A stretch of 9,378 nucleotides of DNA from CAYXVF01 sp964468125 (lineage in GTDB: Bacteria; Myxococcota; XYA12-FULL-58-9; CAYXVF01), in assembly GCA_964468125.1 (NCBI GenBank), contig CAYXVF010000159.1:1-9378 (forward strand), given 5' to 3'. Shown here in pieces: positions 1-6,467 of this stretch (position 1 is the first letter of the stretch; the number at the start of each line of letters is the position of its first letter). A program made the translations under genes and the position numbers. A model generated the notes under the pieces. That model had not been told where the DNA came from. It searched no databases and worked only from the letters and a program-made list of their open reading frames with translations.

Positions 1-977
1 ATCACCTTGGCCTGCTTCCAGGTGGCGTCGTCCTGCATCTTGCCGTCGATCATCGCCACGCCCGATCCATCGGGCATCGCGTCCAGAATGCGTTTGGCGA
101 AGAGCACTTCATCCACGTCGGGGCTGAATACTCTTTTCGCGATCGCGATCTGATTCGGCGCGAGCGACCAGGCGCCTTTGCACCCCATCAAAAACGCGTT
201 GCGCAGCTGCGCCTCACATCCCGCTTCGTCGCGAATGTCGCCAAAGGGGCCATAAAATGCCCCGATCCCGTACGTCTGACACGCGTCGACCATCTTCGCG
301 ACCGTGTAGTGCCAGAGATCCTGCTGAAAGAAGCCGCGCTCGCCATCGTCGCTCGGATCGGCCAGAACGCCGTAAAACGGATGGCCGCCGCCCACGCGCG
401 TGGTCTTCATCCCCCGGGATGCGGCCAGATCTGCCGGGCCCAAACTGAGTCCGTGCATACGCGGACTCGCGCCTGCGATGGCCTCGACGTTCTTCACACC
501 TTGTGCGGTCTCGAGCAACGCGTGGAGCAGGATCGGCTTTTTGAGACCGTGACGCGCCTCCAGCTGCGCCAGAAATTGATCGACGTAGTGAATGTCCCAA
601 GGTCCTTCGACCTTCGGGATCATGATCACGTCGAGCGCGTCACCTACCGCCTCGACGATCTGCATGCAGTCATCGAGAAACCAGGGGCTGTTGAGCGCAT
701 TCACCCGCGTCCACAACGCCGTAGAGCCAAACGCGTGGCTCTTGGCGAGCTCGATGAACCCCTGGCGGGCCGCCTCCTTGTCCTCCACGGGGATCGCGTC
801 TTCGAGGTTCCCGCACATGACGTCGACCTTCGCCGCAATTTCAGGGGCTCTCGCGCGGATCTTTTTTACGTGGGGCGGAAAGAAATGAATCATGCGCTCC
901 GGCCGAACCGGCAGCTCGCGATAGGGCTCCGGAGCGCCGATTGCCAGAGGCTTGTAGAAATCGCGTGCAATCTTCAC
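1..977 (-). CDS. mcl: Malyl-CoA/beta-methylmalyl-CoA/(S)-citramalyl-CoA lyase, Chloroflexus type (3' end cut by window edge)
   Basis: HpcH/HpaI (citrate lyase beta-like) family, Mg2+-dependent. In Chloroflexus the homologue is trifunctional: it cleaves (S)-malyl-CoA to acetyl-CoA and glyoxylate, condenses glyoxylate with propionyl-CoA, and cleaves (S)-citramalyl-CoA to pyruvate and acetyl-CoA. I read 325 complete codons from GTG at 977-975. The family is about 348 residues, so roughly 20 residues are missing beyond base 1. Recognisable segments are FYKPLAIGAPEP (7-18), CGNLEDAIP (55-63), IMIPKVEGPWDIH (118-130), HALLETAQG (152-160, Glu156 a likely Mg2+ ligand), LSLGPADLAASRG (177-189, Asp183 a likely second ligand) and GGGHPFYG (196-203). 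The GTG start is supported by AGGGAG about 8 nt upstream (986-991). The gene lies 19 nt after mct and is surely co-transcribed with it. The sequence is of the Chloroflexus kind, not the shorter proteobacterial Mcl1 of Rhodobacter. The identification is from remembered family sequences, not a search. Confidence 0.93.
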   Translation of the reverse strand, partial: MKIARDFYKPLAIGAPEPYRELPVRPERMIHFFPPHVKKIRARAPEIAAKVDVMCGNLEDAIPVEDKEAARQGFIELAKSHAFGSTALWTRVNALNSPWFLDDCMQIVEAVGDALDVIMIPKVEGPWDIHYVDQFLAQLEARHGLKKPILLHALLETAQGVKNVEAIAGASPRMHGLSLGPADLAASRGMKTTRVGGGHPFYGVLADPSDDGERGFFQQDLWHYTVAKMVDACQTYGIGAFYGPFGDIRDEAGCEAQLRNAFLMGCKGAWSLAPNQIAIAKRVFSPDVDEVLFAKRILDAMPDGSGVAMIDGKMQDDATWKQAKV

Positions 978-985
978 GTTGTTGT

Positions 986-991
986 CTCCCT
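986..991 (-). promoter_or_regulatory. Ribosome binding site of mcl, deciding its GTG start
   Basis: On the minus strand AGGGAG lies about 8 nt before the GTG at 977, inside the 19-nt gap after the mct stop. There is no in-frame ATG near the expected N-terminus, and the family N-terminus begins right here, so the GTG is the likely start. Confidence 0.7.
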
Positions 992-996
992 GAAAA

Positions 997-2217
997 TTAG
1001 GCGGGTCCCGCCACGACGCCGTCGTCGTGGAGCTTGCCGACTTCTGCTTCACTCAGTCCCAAGAGATCCAACAGGATCTCGTCCGTATGCTGACCCAAGA
1101 GCGGAGCTGGCCCAGGCGGCTCTCGCCGAACCGCGCTAAAATCCAGCGGCGTCCCCGGCACCAGCATCTCGCCCATCCCCGGTTGCTCGATTCGAGAGAA
1201 CATCGGATTTTCGACCGAACAATCCGGATCGTGGTCCAGCGTTTCGCGCACGGTGCGGTAGGGGCCCCAGGTCACACGATTTTCTTCGAAGAGAGGAATG
1301 ATCTCTCGCAGAGTGCGCGCCCCCACCCATTCCTCTAGCACTTCGGCCACTCGGTGGCGGGAACGAAAACGATTGCCCTGTTCGAAGAGGTCGAGACCGA
1401 GCCGCTCCCCGAGCTCTCGAAAGCGGCCTTCGAGCCCGGTGGCCCGCAGAATACACTTCCACTGGGAAGGCGTGAGCCCCACGATCATGAGCCGCGCCCC
1501 ATCGAGGGTCTCGAAATCGCGACCGAAGGCGCCGTAGAGATAGTTCCCGTGCTTCGGGCGATCGCGGCCGTTGAACTCGGCCTCCGCGAGCATACCGAGG
1601 TGGCCGAGAGTCGCATAGGCGACGTCTTTGAGCGCCACGCGAACGAGCTGCCCCTCCGCTTTCAACCGCCGGTGACGCTCCGCGGCCAGAATCGCCGTGG
1701 CGAGCATTTGCCCGGTGATGAGGTCCCAGGCGGGCAGAACGTGGTTGACCACCTCCGCCCTCTCCCCCGAACCGGTCAGGGCCGGAAATCCAGTCTGCGG
1801 ATTCACCGTGTAGTCGACCTCCGAGCCGCCGTCCCGTCGCCCCACCAGATTGACCATGATGAGGTCGTCCCGACCCGCTTTCAGGGTCTCGTAGGCGAGC
1901 CAGCTTTTCGCAGGAAAGTTGGTGCTGAAGATCCCACCGTCGTCTCCCGGACGGCAGATCAGAGCAGCCAAGAGCTCCCGCCCCCGCTCACTTCGCATGT
2001 CCACGGCGATCGAGCGTTTGCCTTTGTTGAGGCCAGCCCAGAACAGCGAGTGTTCGCCGTCCGGGGTGAGCGGCCAGCGACCGTAATCGAGTCCGCCGCC
2101 GATCATGTCAAATCGGATCACGTCCGCGCCGAGCTGGGCGAGCGTCATGCCGCCGAGTGGTGCTGCAACGAACGCGCTCCCTTCGATCACTCGCAAACCG
2201 TCGAGGATCCCAGTCAT
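997..2217 (-). CDS. mct: Mesaconyl-CoA C1:C4 CoA-transferase
   Basis: Class III CoA-transferase (CaiB/BaiF family), 406 residues. In the 3-hydroxypropionate bi-cycle Mct moves CoA within one molecule, from the C1 to the C4 carboxyl of mesaconate, so mesaconyl-C1-CoA becomes mesaconyl-C4-CoA. The N-terminus GSAFVAAPLGGMTLAQLGAD (13-32), the segment FWAGLNKGKRSIAVD (59-73), MVNLVGRRDGGSEVDYTVNP (121-140) and the C-terminus LLGLSEAEVGKLHDDG are characteristic of Mct and differ from the two neighbouring transferases. The expected catalytic aspartate is Asp165 in LPAWDLITG (161-169). The start ATG (2217-2215) overlaps the upstream stop TGA as ATGA, with GGGAGAAGAAG just upstream as ribosome binding site. 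An in-frame extension farther upstream is only a shadow of the preceding gene. Stop is TAA at 999-997. Neighbours mcl and the Smt pair fit the same pathway. Confidence 0.94.
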   Translation of the reverse strand: MTGILDGLRVIEGSAFVAAPLGGMTLAQLGADVIRFDMIGGGLDYGRWPLTPDGEHSLFWAGLNKGKRSIAVDMRSERGRELLAALICRPGDDGGIFSTNFPAKSWLAYETLKAGRDDLIMVNLVGRRDGGSEVDYTVNPQTGFPALTGSGERAEVVNHVLPAWDLITGQMLATAILAAERHRRLKAEGQLVRVALKDVAYATLGHLGMLAEAEFNGRDRPKHGNYLYGAFGRDFETLDGARLMIVGLTPSQWKCILRATGLEGRFRELGERLGLDLFEQGNRFRSRHRVAEVLEEWVGARTLREIIPLFEENRVTWGPYRTVRETLDHDPDCSVENPMFSRIEQPGMGEMLVPGTPLDFSAVRREPPGPAPLLGQHTDEILLDLLGLSEAEVGKLHDDGVVAGPA

Positions 2218-3434
2218 ATGATCTTCTTCTCCCGCAGCTCTGCGATTTCGTCGTCGTCGAGCTCGAGCACGTCGCGCAGCACTTCTTCCGTGTGAGCGCC
2301 CAAACGCGGCCCGAGATGCTTGATCCGCCCGGGAGTCTCGGAGAGGCGTGGAATCACGCAAGGGACGATGACTGTTTCGCCAACCTCTTCGTCATCGATG
2401 GCCACGAGGGTGCGACGCGCGTGATACTGACGATCGCCGAAGATGTCCGCGATCGAATTCAAGGGACCTGCCGGTGCGCGCGCCGCAAAGCAGCGCTCGA
2501 GCACCTCGGCCCGGGTGAGCGAGCCACACCAGTCACGGACGATTTCGTTCACGTCCGCACGACTCTCGAGACGAACCTCCTGGCGGCCATAAACGTGGTC
2601 GGCGGCGAGCTCTGGCCGATTCATCGCCGCAGCGAGACGCGCAAAGAGCTTGTCTGTGGCACAGCTGATCGCCACCCATTGGCCATCGCGTGTGGGAAAG
2701 TGACCATTCGGACAGGCGAATTCGTTGTTGTGGAGACCGTGGCGTTCCCGGACCACCCCGCCCATGCCGTAGGCAGGGGCGAGCTCATCCGTGCACCGAA
2801 AGACCGACTCATAGAGGCACGCGTCGATGTACTGCCCCTCGCCAGTTTCGTCTCGGTACTTGAGTGCCATCAGGATCCCCACGCAGCCATAGAGGCCGGT
2901 GATGTAGTCGCCGAGGGTCGTCGACCCGGGCGTCACCGGGACACCTTTTGGCATGCCAGAGAGATAGGCGAGTCCCCCTACACCGTGGGCGACTCGCGCG
3001 AAACCGGGACGATCCTTGTACGGGCCATCTTGGCCGTAGCCGGTCACCCGAAGCATCACGAGGCGCGGGTTGATCTCCTGGAGCACGCTCCAACCGAGCC
3101 CCCATTTCTCCATGGTGCCCGGCCGGAAATTCTCGACCAAGACATCGGCCTCTTTGACCAAGCGTTTCAGTACGTCGGAGCCTTCTGGGGTTCGCAGGTC
3201 CAGCGTGACCGAGCGTTTGTTTCGAGCATCGGAGAGCCAGGTGATGGTGTCGCCGACGGCCGTGGGCGTGCCGAAGTTGCGCAGGGAGCAGCCTCCGTCC
3301 GGCTTCTCGATCTTCAACACATCGGCGCCAAACTCGCCGAGGATCGACGCCGCGTATGGCCCCGCGATGACCGTCGCCAAATCGAGTACTCGAATCCCTT
3401 CGAGAGGCAGCGTGGAGCTCGGCTCGCCATTCAT
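2214..3434 (-). CDS. Class III CoA-transferase, succinyl-CoA:(S)-malate CoA-transferase subunit (SmtA/SmtB type), second of the pair
   Basis: CaiB/BaiF family, 406 residues. Succinyl-CoA:(S)-malate CoA-transferase moves CoA from succinyl-CoA to malate; the Chloroflexus enzyme has two related subunits and also accepts citramalate. Visible motifs: LEGIRVLDLATVIAGPYAA (11-29), GEFGADVLKIE (33-43), ENFRPGTMEKWGLGW (101-115), GYGQDGPY (132-139), LGDYITGLYG (174-183, Asp176 the expected covalent nucleophile) and NSIADIF near the C-terminus. It is clearly paralogous to the gene just upstream: by eye over half the residues are identical from about residue 97 to 213. ATG at 3434 follows the upstream stop by 2 nt, with AAAGGTGA about 8 nt before it, inside the preceding gene. 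Its TGA overlaps the mct start. I cannot say which of the two is SmtA and which SmtB. The malate specificity is inferred from the neighbours Mct, Mcl and Meh; itaconate- or citramalate-type transferases are alternatives. Confidence 0.85.
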   Translation of the reverse strand: MNGEPSSTLPLEGIRVLDLATVIAGPYAASILGEFGADVLKIEKPDGGCSLRNFGTPTAVGDTITWLSDARNKRSVTLDLRTPEGSDVLKRLVKEADVLVENFRPGTMEKWGLGWSVLQEINPRLVMLRVTGYGQDGPYKDRPGFARVAHGVGGLAYLSGMPKGVPVTPGSTTLGDYITGLYGCVGILMALKYRDETGEGQYIDACLYESVFRCTDELAPAYGMGGVVRERHGLHNNEFACPNGHFPTRDGQWVAISCATDKLFARLAAAMNRPELAADHVYGRQEVRLESRADVNEIVRDWCGSLTRAEVLERCFAARAPAGPLNSIADIFGDRQYHARRTLVAIDDEEVGETVIVPCVIPRLSETPGRIKHLGPRLGAHTEEVLRDVLELDDDEIAELREKKII

Positions 3435-3436
3435 AG

Positions 3437-4657
3437 TCAGATCACCTTTCGTTCCTGAAGCGCTCGAATATCGGCCCAAGAGAGGCCGAGGAGATCCCCC
3501 AAGACCTCCGCGGTAGCATCGCCGAGCGGCGGGCCGAGGTTCGTGATCCGACCAGGCGTCTTGGAGAGCCGGGGGAGAACATTCGGGACGACCACTTCGC
3601 CCACACCGGGGACGTCCACTCGCGCGAGGGTCCCTCGGGCTTGGTAGTGCTCGTCCTCGAAGATGTCGGCGATGCTGTTGACCTTGCCGCACGGCACCTG
3701 CGCCTCGAGGCAGCGCCGCATCACTTCGTCGCGGTCGTAGGATTCGACCCACTCGATGGCGATCTTGTCGACAACTTCGCGCGCCGCGAGTCGCTTGTCG
3801 CGAATACCGTAGAGGTCCGGACTCGCGAGCTCCGGTTTGCCCATCGCCTGAGCCAACCGCTCGAACATGCGATCGGTGGTACAGGCGATGGCGACCCACT
3901 TGTCGTCTTTGGTGCGGAAGTGCCCGTGCGGCACCGCGACAAAGCTCCCCGCCCCTTCCCGCTCGCGTACCTTGCCATAGAGACCATAGGCACCGGCGAT
4001 CTCTTCCAGCGTACGGAATACCGATTCGAAGATCGCAACGTCGATGACCTGACCGCGGCCCGTCTTTTCCTTGTGCCGCAGAGCGATCAAGATCCCGATC
4101 GCTCCGTAAAGACTCGACATGTAATCGCCGAGGGGCACCGTGCCCGGTACGACCGGACTCTCTCCGGGAAAACCCGCGAGGTAGGACAAGCCTGAAAAGG
4201 CGTGAGCGATGTGGGCGAAGCCGGAGCGTCGCCGATAGGGCCCTGTTTGGCCGTAACCCGACACCCGCAGAAAGACGAGTCCCGGGTTGCGCGCCGAGAG
4301 CACGTCCCATCCGAGCCCCCACTGCTCGAGGGTCTCAGGCCGAAAGTTCTCAATCAACACGTCGGACTTTTCCACCAGCCGCAAAAAGAGCTCGCGTCCT
4401 TCGGCCTGTCGCAAGTCCAAGGTCACGGACTTTTTGCATCGCGCTTCGGTGAGAAACGCGAGTGTCGCGTCCGGGCGCGTGGTGGGGGTGCCAAAGCGTC
4501 GCATTGGCTCACCGTCACCTGGGTGCTCGATCTTCAGCACCTCGGCGCCAAACTCACCAAAGGTCGATGCGGCATGAGGGCCCGCGAGGAAGGTACCGAG
4601 GTCGAGAATCCGTATGCCACTCATCGGCAGGGGCGTTTGATCCGATTCGTTTCCCAT
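3437..4657 (-). CDS. Class III CoA-transferase, succinyl-CoA:(S)-malate CoA-transferase subunit (SmtA/SmtB type), first gene of the operon
   Basis: CaiB/BaiF family, 406 residues, probably the partner subunit of the next gene in a succinyl-CoA:(S)-malate CoA-transferase. Motifs: MSGIRILDLGTFLAGPHAA (12-30), GEFGAEVLKIEHPGDG (34-49), ENFRPETLEQWGLGW (103-117), GYGQTGPY (134-141), LGDYMSSLYG (176-185, Asp178 the expected nucleophile), then NSIADIFEDEHYQARGTL near the C-terminus. Both paralogues therefore keep the catalytic aspartate. I chose ATG at 4657-4655 because it gives the usual short tail before the LPMSGIRILDL strand. GGAAACG upstream is only a weak ribosome binding site, and an internal ATG at 4624 would cut into the first strand. 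This is the first gene of the four-gene minus-strand operon and diverges from meh across 80 bp. In Chloroflexus, smtA sits between smtB and meh, so position hints at SmtA, but I do not regard that as proof. Confidence 0.85.
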   Translation of the reverse strand: MGNESDQTPLPMSGIRILDLGTFLAGPHAASTFGEFGAEVLKIEHPGDGEPMRRFGTPTTRPDATLAFLTEARCKKSVTLDLRQAEGRELFLRLVEKSDVLIENFRPETLEQWGLGWDVLSARNPGLVFLRVSGYGQTGPYRRRSGFAHIAHAFSGLSYLAGFPGESPVVPGTVPLGDYMSSLYGAIGILIALRHKEKTGRGQVIDVAIFESVFRTLEEIAGAYGLYGKVREREGAGSFVAVPHGHFRTKDDKWVAIACTTDRMFERLAQAMGKPELASPDLYGIRDKRLAAREVVDKIAIEWVESYDRDEVMRRCLEAQVPCGKVNSIADIFEDEHYQARGTLARVDVPGVGEVVVPNVLPRLSKTPGRITNLGPPLGDATAEVLGDLLGLSWADIRALQERKVI

Positions 4658-4737
4658 GTGACGTTTCGTTTCCAGTGCCGAAGCGCTAAGTTCATCCGTA
4701 GGAACCGCTAGCCTAATAGATAATCCGCGAACGGGGT
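4658..4737. promoter_or_regulatory. Divergent intergenic region with presumed promoters for the smt-mct-mcl operon and meh
   Basis: This 80-bp gap between two divergent gene starts must hold the promoter of the minus-strand operon and probably that of meh. It contains a markedly AT-rich patch, TAATAGATAAT at 4714-4724, in otherwise GC-rich DNA. GATAAT (4719-4724) matches the -10 consensus at five of six positions on the plus strand, but it lies only 14 nt from the meh ATG and no good -35 is placed 16-18 nt upstream. No convincing operator dyad was seen. The promoter role is inferred from gene layout more than from motifs. Confidence 0.45.
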
Positions 4738-5580
4738 ATGGCCGTGGAACTGAAAGACTGGGTGGGTAGGACGCAGCGCGTCGAAGATGATCTTTCGCCC
4801 TGGCCCGCGTCGGCGGTGGCAGCGATGCTGGATGCGACGGAGCTCGCAGTCGCCGCGGGCGACCCGCTACCACCGCTGTGGCAATGGTTTTATTTTCTAG
4901 CGACTGTCCCGCAGAGCGAGCTCAGCGACGACGGACACCCGCAACGTGGCGGTTTCATGCCCCCCGTTCCCCTGCCCCGGCGCATGTTTGCCGGTGCTCG
5001 CATGGAGTTTCACGCCCCGCTCACCCTGGGCATCCAAGCGGTGCGGACTGCGACGATTAGTGACGTGGTCGAAAAGACCGGCCGCTCCGGGCGCCTCGCT
5101 TTCGTCACCGTGGCCTACGAAACGCACCAGGATGGCGCCCTGTGCATCAGCGAGGAGCAAGATATCGTCTACAAGGAGCCCGGTGCGCCCGTGTCGGCGC
5201 CCGAACCCGTCCCCTTGGCGGCGCCGGAGGCGGGCACCTGGACCCGGGAGATCGTTCCGGACTCGCGGCTCCTGTTCCGCTTCTCCGCCCTCACCTTCAA
5301 CGCGCACCGCATCCACTACGACCGCCGTTATGCACGCGAGGAGGAGGGCTACCCGGGTCTCGTGGTGCATGGTCCCTTGACCGCGGTGCTCCTGGCGGAC
5401 CTCGTGCGACGAAACGCCGCGCCGCCTATTCGACGCTTCAGCTTTCGCGGTAAGGCACCGCTCTTCGATCTCGCCCCGTTCCGCCTGCTCGGACGAGCGG
5501 ACGGCGAAACCGTTTCGCTCGAAGCGATCGGCCCGGACGGACGCCCAACCTTGAGCGCCGAAGCGACGCTCGGGACTTGA
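4738..5580 (+). CDS. meh: Mesaconyl-C4-CoA hydratase (HTD2/MaoC-type, (S)-citramalyl-CoA forming)
   Basis: Double hot-dog hydratase, 280 residues. Meh adds water to mesaconyl-C4-CoA to make (S)-citramalyl-CoA, the last substrate of Mcl. The N-terminal half (about 10-150) has GDPLPPLWQWFYFL, RGGFMPPVPLPRRMFAG and ISEEQDIVYKE, typical of HTD2-like hydroxyacyl-thioester dehydratases type 2. The C-terminal half has the hydratase-2 active-site segment RFSALTFNAHRIHYD (N188, H190, H193, D195) and YPGLVVHGPL after it. The size is right for the family. I took ATG 4738; a GTG at 4744 (two codons on) is better spaced from the ACGGGG at 4731-4736 and could be the true start. It is divergent from the CoA-transferase operon, and its product acts directly after Mct, so context strengthens the call. 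The substrate is inferred from context and resemblance; a generic HTD2 acyl-CoA dehydratase is the alternative. Confidence 0.85.
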   Translation: MAVELKDWVGRTQRVEDDLSPWPASAVAAMLDATELAVAAGDPLPPLWQWFYFLATVPQSELSDDGHPQRGGFMPPVPLPRRMFAGARMEFHAPLTLGIQAVRTATISDVVEKTGRSGRLAFVTVAYETHQDGALCISEEQDIVYKEPGAPVSAPEPVPLAAPEAGTWTREIVPDSRLLFRFSALTFNAHRIHYDRRYAREEEGYPGLVVHGPLTAVLLADLVRRNAAPPIRRFSFRGKAPLFDLAPFRLLGRADGETVSLEAIGPDGRPTLSAEATLGT

Positions 5581-5611
5581 AACCGATGAGCGGAGCGGGC
5601 ACCGTCGAGCT

Positions 5612-6445
5612 GTGAAGTACCCCGTCTCCGAGATCGACGTGTTCACGACTGTGCCATTGATGGGCAATCCGGTGGCCGTGGTGTTTGACGCGGCAGAGCT
5701 GAGTCACGCGCAGATGGCTCAGATCGCCAACTGGACCAACTTCTCAGAAACGACGTTCGTAACCGGGGTCGAAGCGGACGCCTACGACCTCCGAATCTTT
5801 ACGCCGCGCGGTGAGCTTCCTTTCGCCGGGCATCCGAGCGTCGGCACCGCGTTTGCGCTGCGCACACGCGGCCTCTTCGAGGAGGGCATCGAGCAGGTCA
5901 CCCAGCGCTGCGAGGCCGGACCGATCGCCGTGCGATTTGACGGCGAGGCCACCTTCGTCCGCGTGCCGGAGCCCCGCATCTCCGAGGTGTCCACGGCGAG
6001 CGCTGACGTCGCCGCCGCTCTCGGAATCGACGCGGTTTCAAAGCCCGTGCGGGTCAACGTCGGTCCGGTGTGGATCGTCGCGCGGATCGAATCGATCGAC
6101 GCGCTCCGAGCGCTGGCCCCCGACGGGATGCGAGTGTCCCGCGTCTCGACGGAGCTGCGGGCGACGGGCATCACGGTCTACTCGGTGGACGGTCCGCTCG
6201 TGGAGGTGCGCAGCTTCGCGCCGGGCGAAGGGGTTGCGGAGGATCCGGTGTGTGGGAGCGGAAACGCCTCGGTGGCGGCGCACCTTCGACACACGGACGC
6301 TCTCAACACGCTGGGCGCGAGGTACCAAGCGCGCCAGGGTGCAGCGCTCGGTCGCAACGGACGGGTGGACGTCTCGGTAGAAGACGATGGGGTTTGGATC
6401 GGTGGCGCGTGCACCGAGGTCATTCGCGGCGAGCTGACCCTCTAG
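5612..6445 (+). CDS. PhzF-family isomerase
   Basis: 277 residues with the two-lobed diaminopimelate-epimerase-like PhzF fold. Diagnostic motifs are EIDVFTTVPLMGNPVAVV (7-24), NFSETTFV (43-50) with the family catalytic glutamate as Glu46, FTPRGELPFAGHPSVGTA (PFAGHP at 70-75) and PVCGSGNAS (CGSGNAS at 214-220). PhzF itself isomerises dihydro-hydroxyanthranilate in phenazine synthesis, but most relatives (YddE and others) have no known substrate, and no phenazine genes are present here. The start is GTG at 5612, placed by the family N-terminus; the ribosome binding site is weak (GGAGCGG about 13 nt upstream). The gene lies 31 nt after meh on the same strand, so it may be co-transcribed, but there is no biochemical reason to place it in the glyoxylate pathway. 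Stop is TAG at 6443-6445. The family call is secure; the reaction is unknown. Confidence 0.9.
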   Translation: MKYPVSEIDVFTTVPLMGNPVAVVFDAAELSHAQMAQIANWTNFSETTFVTGVEADAYDLRIFTPRGELPFAGHPSVGTAFALRTRGLFEEGIEQVTQRCEAGPIAVRFDGEATFVRVPEPRISEVSTASADVAAALGIDAVSKPVRVNVGPVWIVARIESIDALRALAPDGMRVSRVSTELRATGITVYSVDGPLVEVRSFAPGEGVAEDPVCGSGNASVAAHLRHTDALNTLGARYQARQGAALGRNGRVDVSVEDDGVWIGGACTEVIRGELTL

Positions 6446-6456
6446 CCGACTGTCGG
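6446..6456. repeat. Short perfect inverted repeat between convergent genes
   Basis: CCGAC-T-GTCGG directly follows the PhzF stop codon. The arms are 5 bp with a single-base centre and no T-run follows on either strand, so it is too small and too tight for a standard intrinsic terminator. Its position between two convergent genes is the only reason to note it. Confidence 0.3.
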
Positions 6457-6467
6457 GCGCAGGAGCG

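Noticed and set aside
309..1139. 276-codon plus-strand open frame
   Set aside because: Antisense to mcl and the end of mct, with an Arg/His-rich composition and no family resemblance.
1354..2295. 313-codon plus-strand open frame
   Set aside because: Antisense to mct, and it ends in a Ser-rich low-complexity run; a shadow frame.
2157..3458. 433-codon open frame on the plus strand
   Set aside because: It lies wholly opposite the well-supported second Smt-like gene and encodes no recognisable motif; long antisense open frames are expected in GC-rich DNA.
3435..4322. N-terminal extension of the second Smt-like gene to 4322
   Set aside because: The extended part reads out of frame through the first Smt-like gene and is Arg-rich; the family N-terminus and a good ribosome binding site are at 3434.
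5586..5615. Nine-codon open frame ending in a TGA that overlaps the GTG start of the PhzF gene
   Set aside because: It could be a coupling leader, but it is short, has no good ribosome binding site of its own and is easily due to chance.
4897..5667. 256-codon minus-strand open frame
   Set aside because: Antisense to meh, which has clear hydratase motifs in the other strand.
6446..6467. Bidirectional terminator between the convergent PhzF and small-protein genes
   Set aside because: Only a 5-bp palindrome with a one-base centre and no T-run on either strand.
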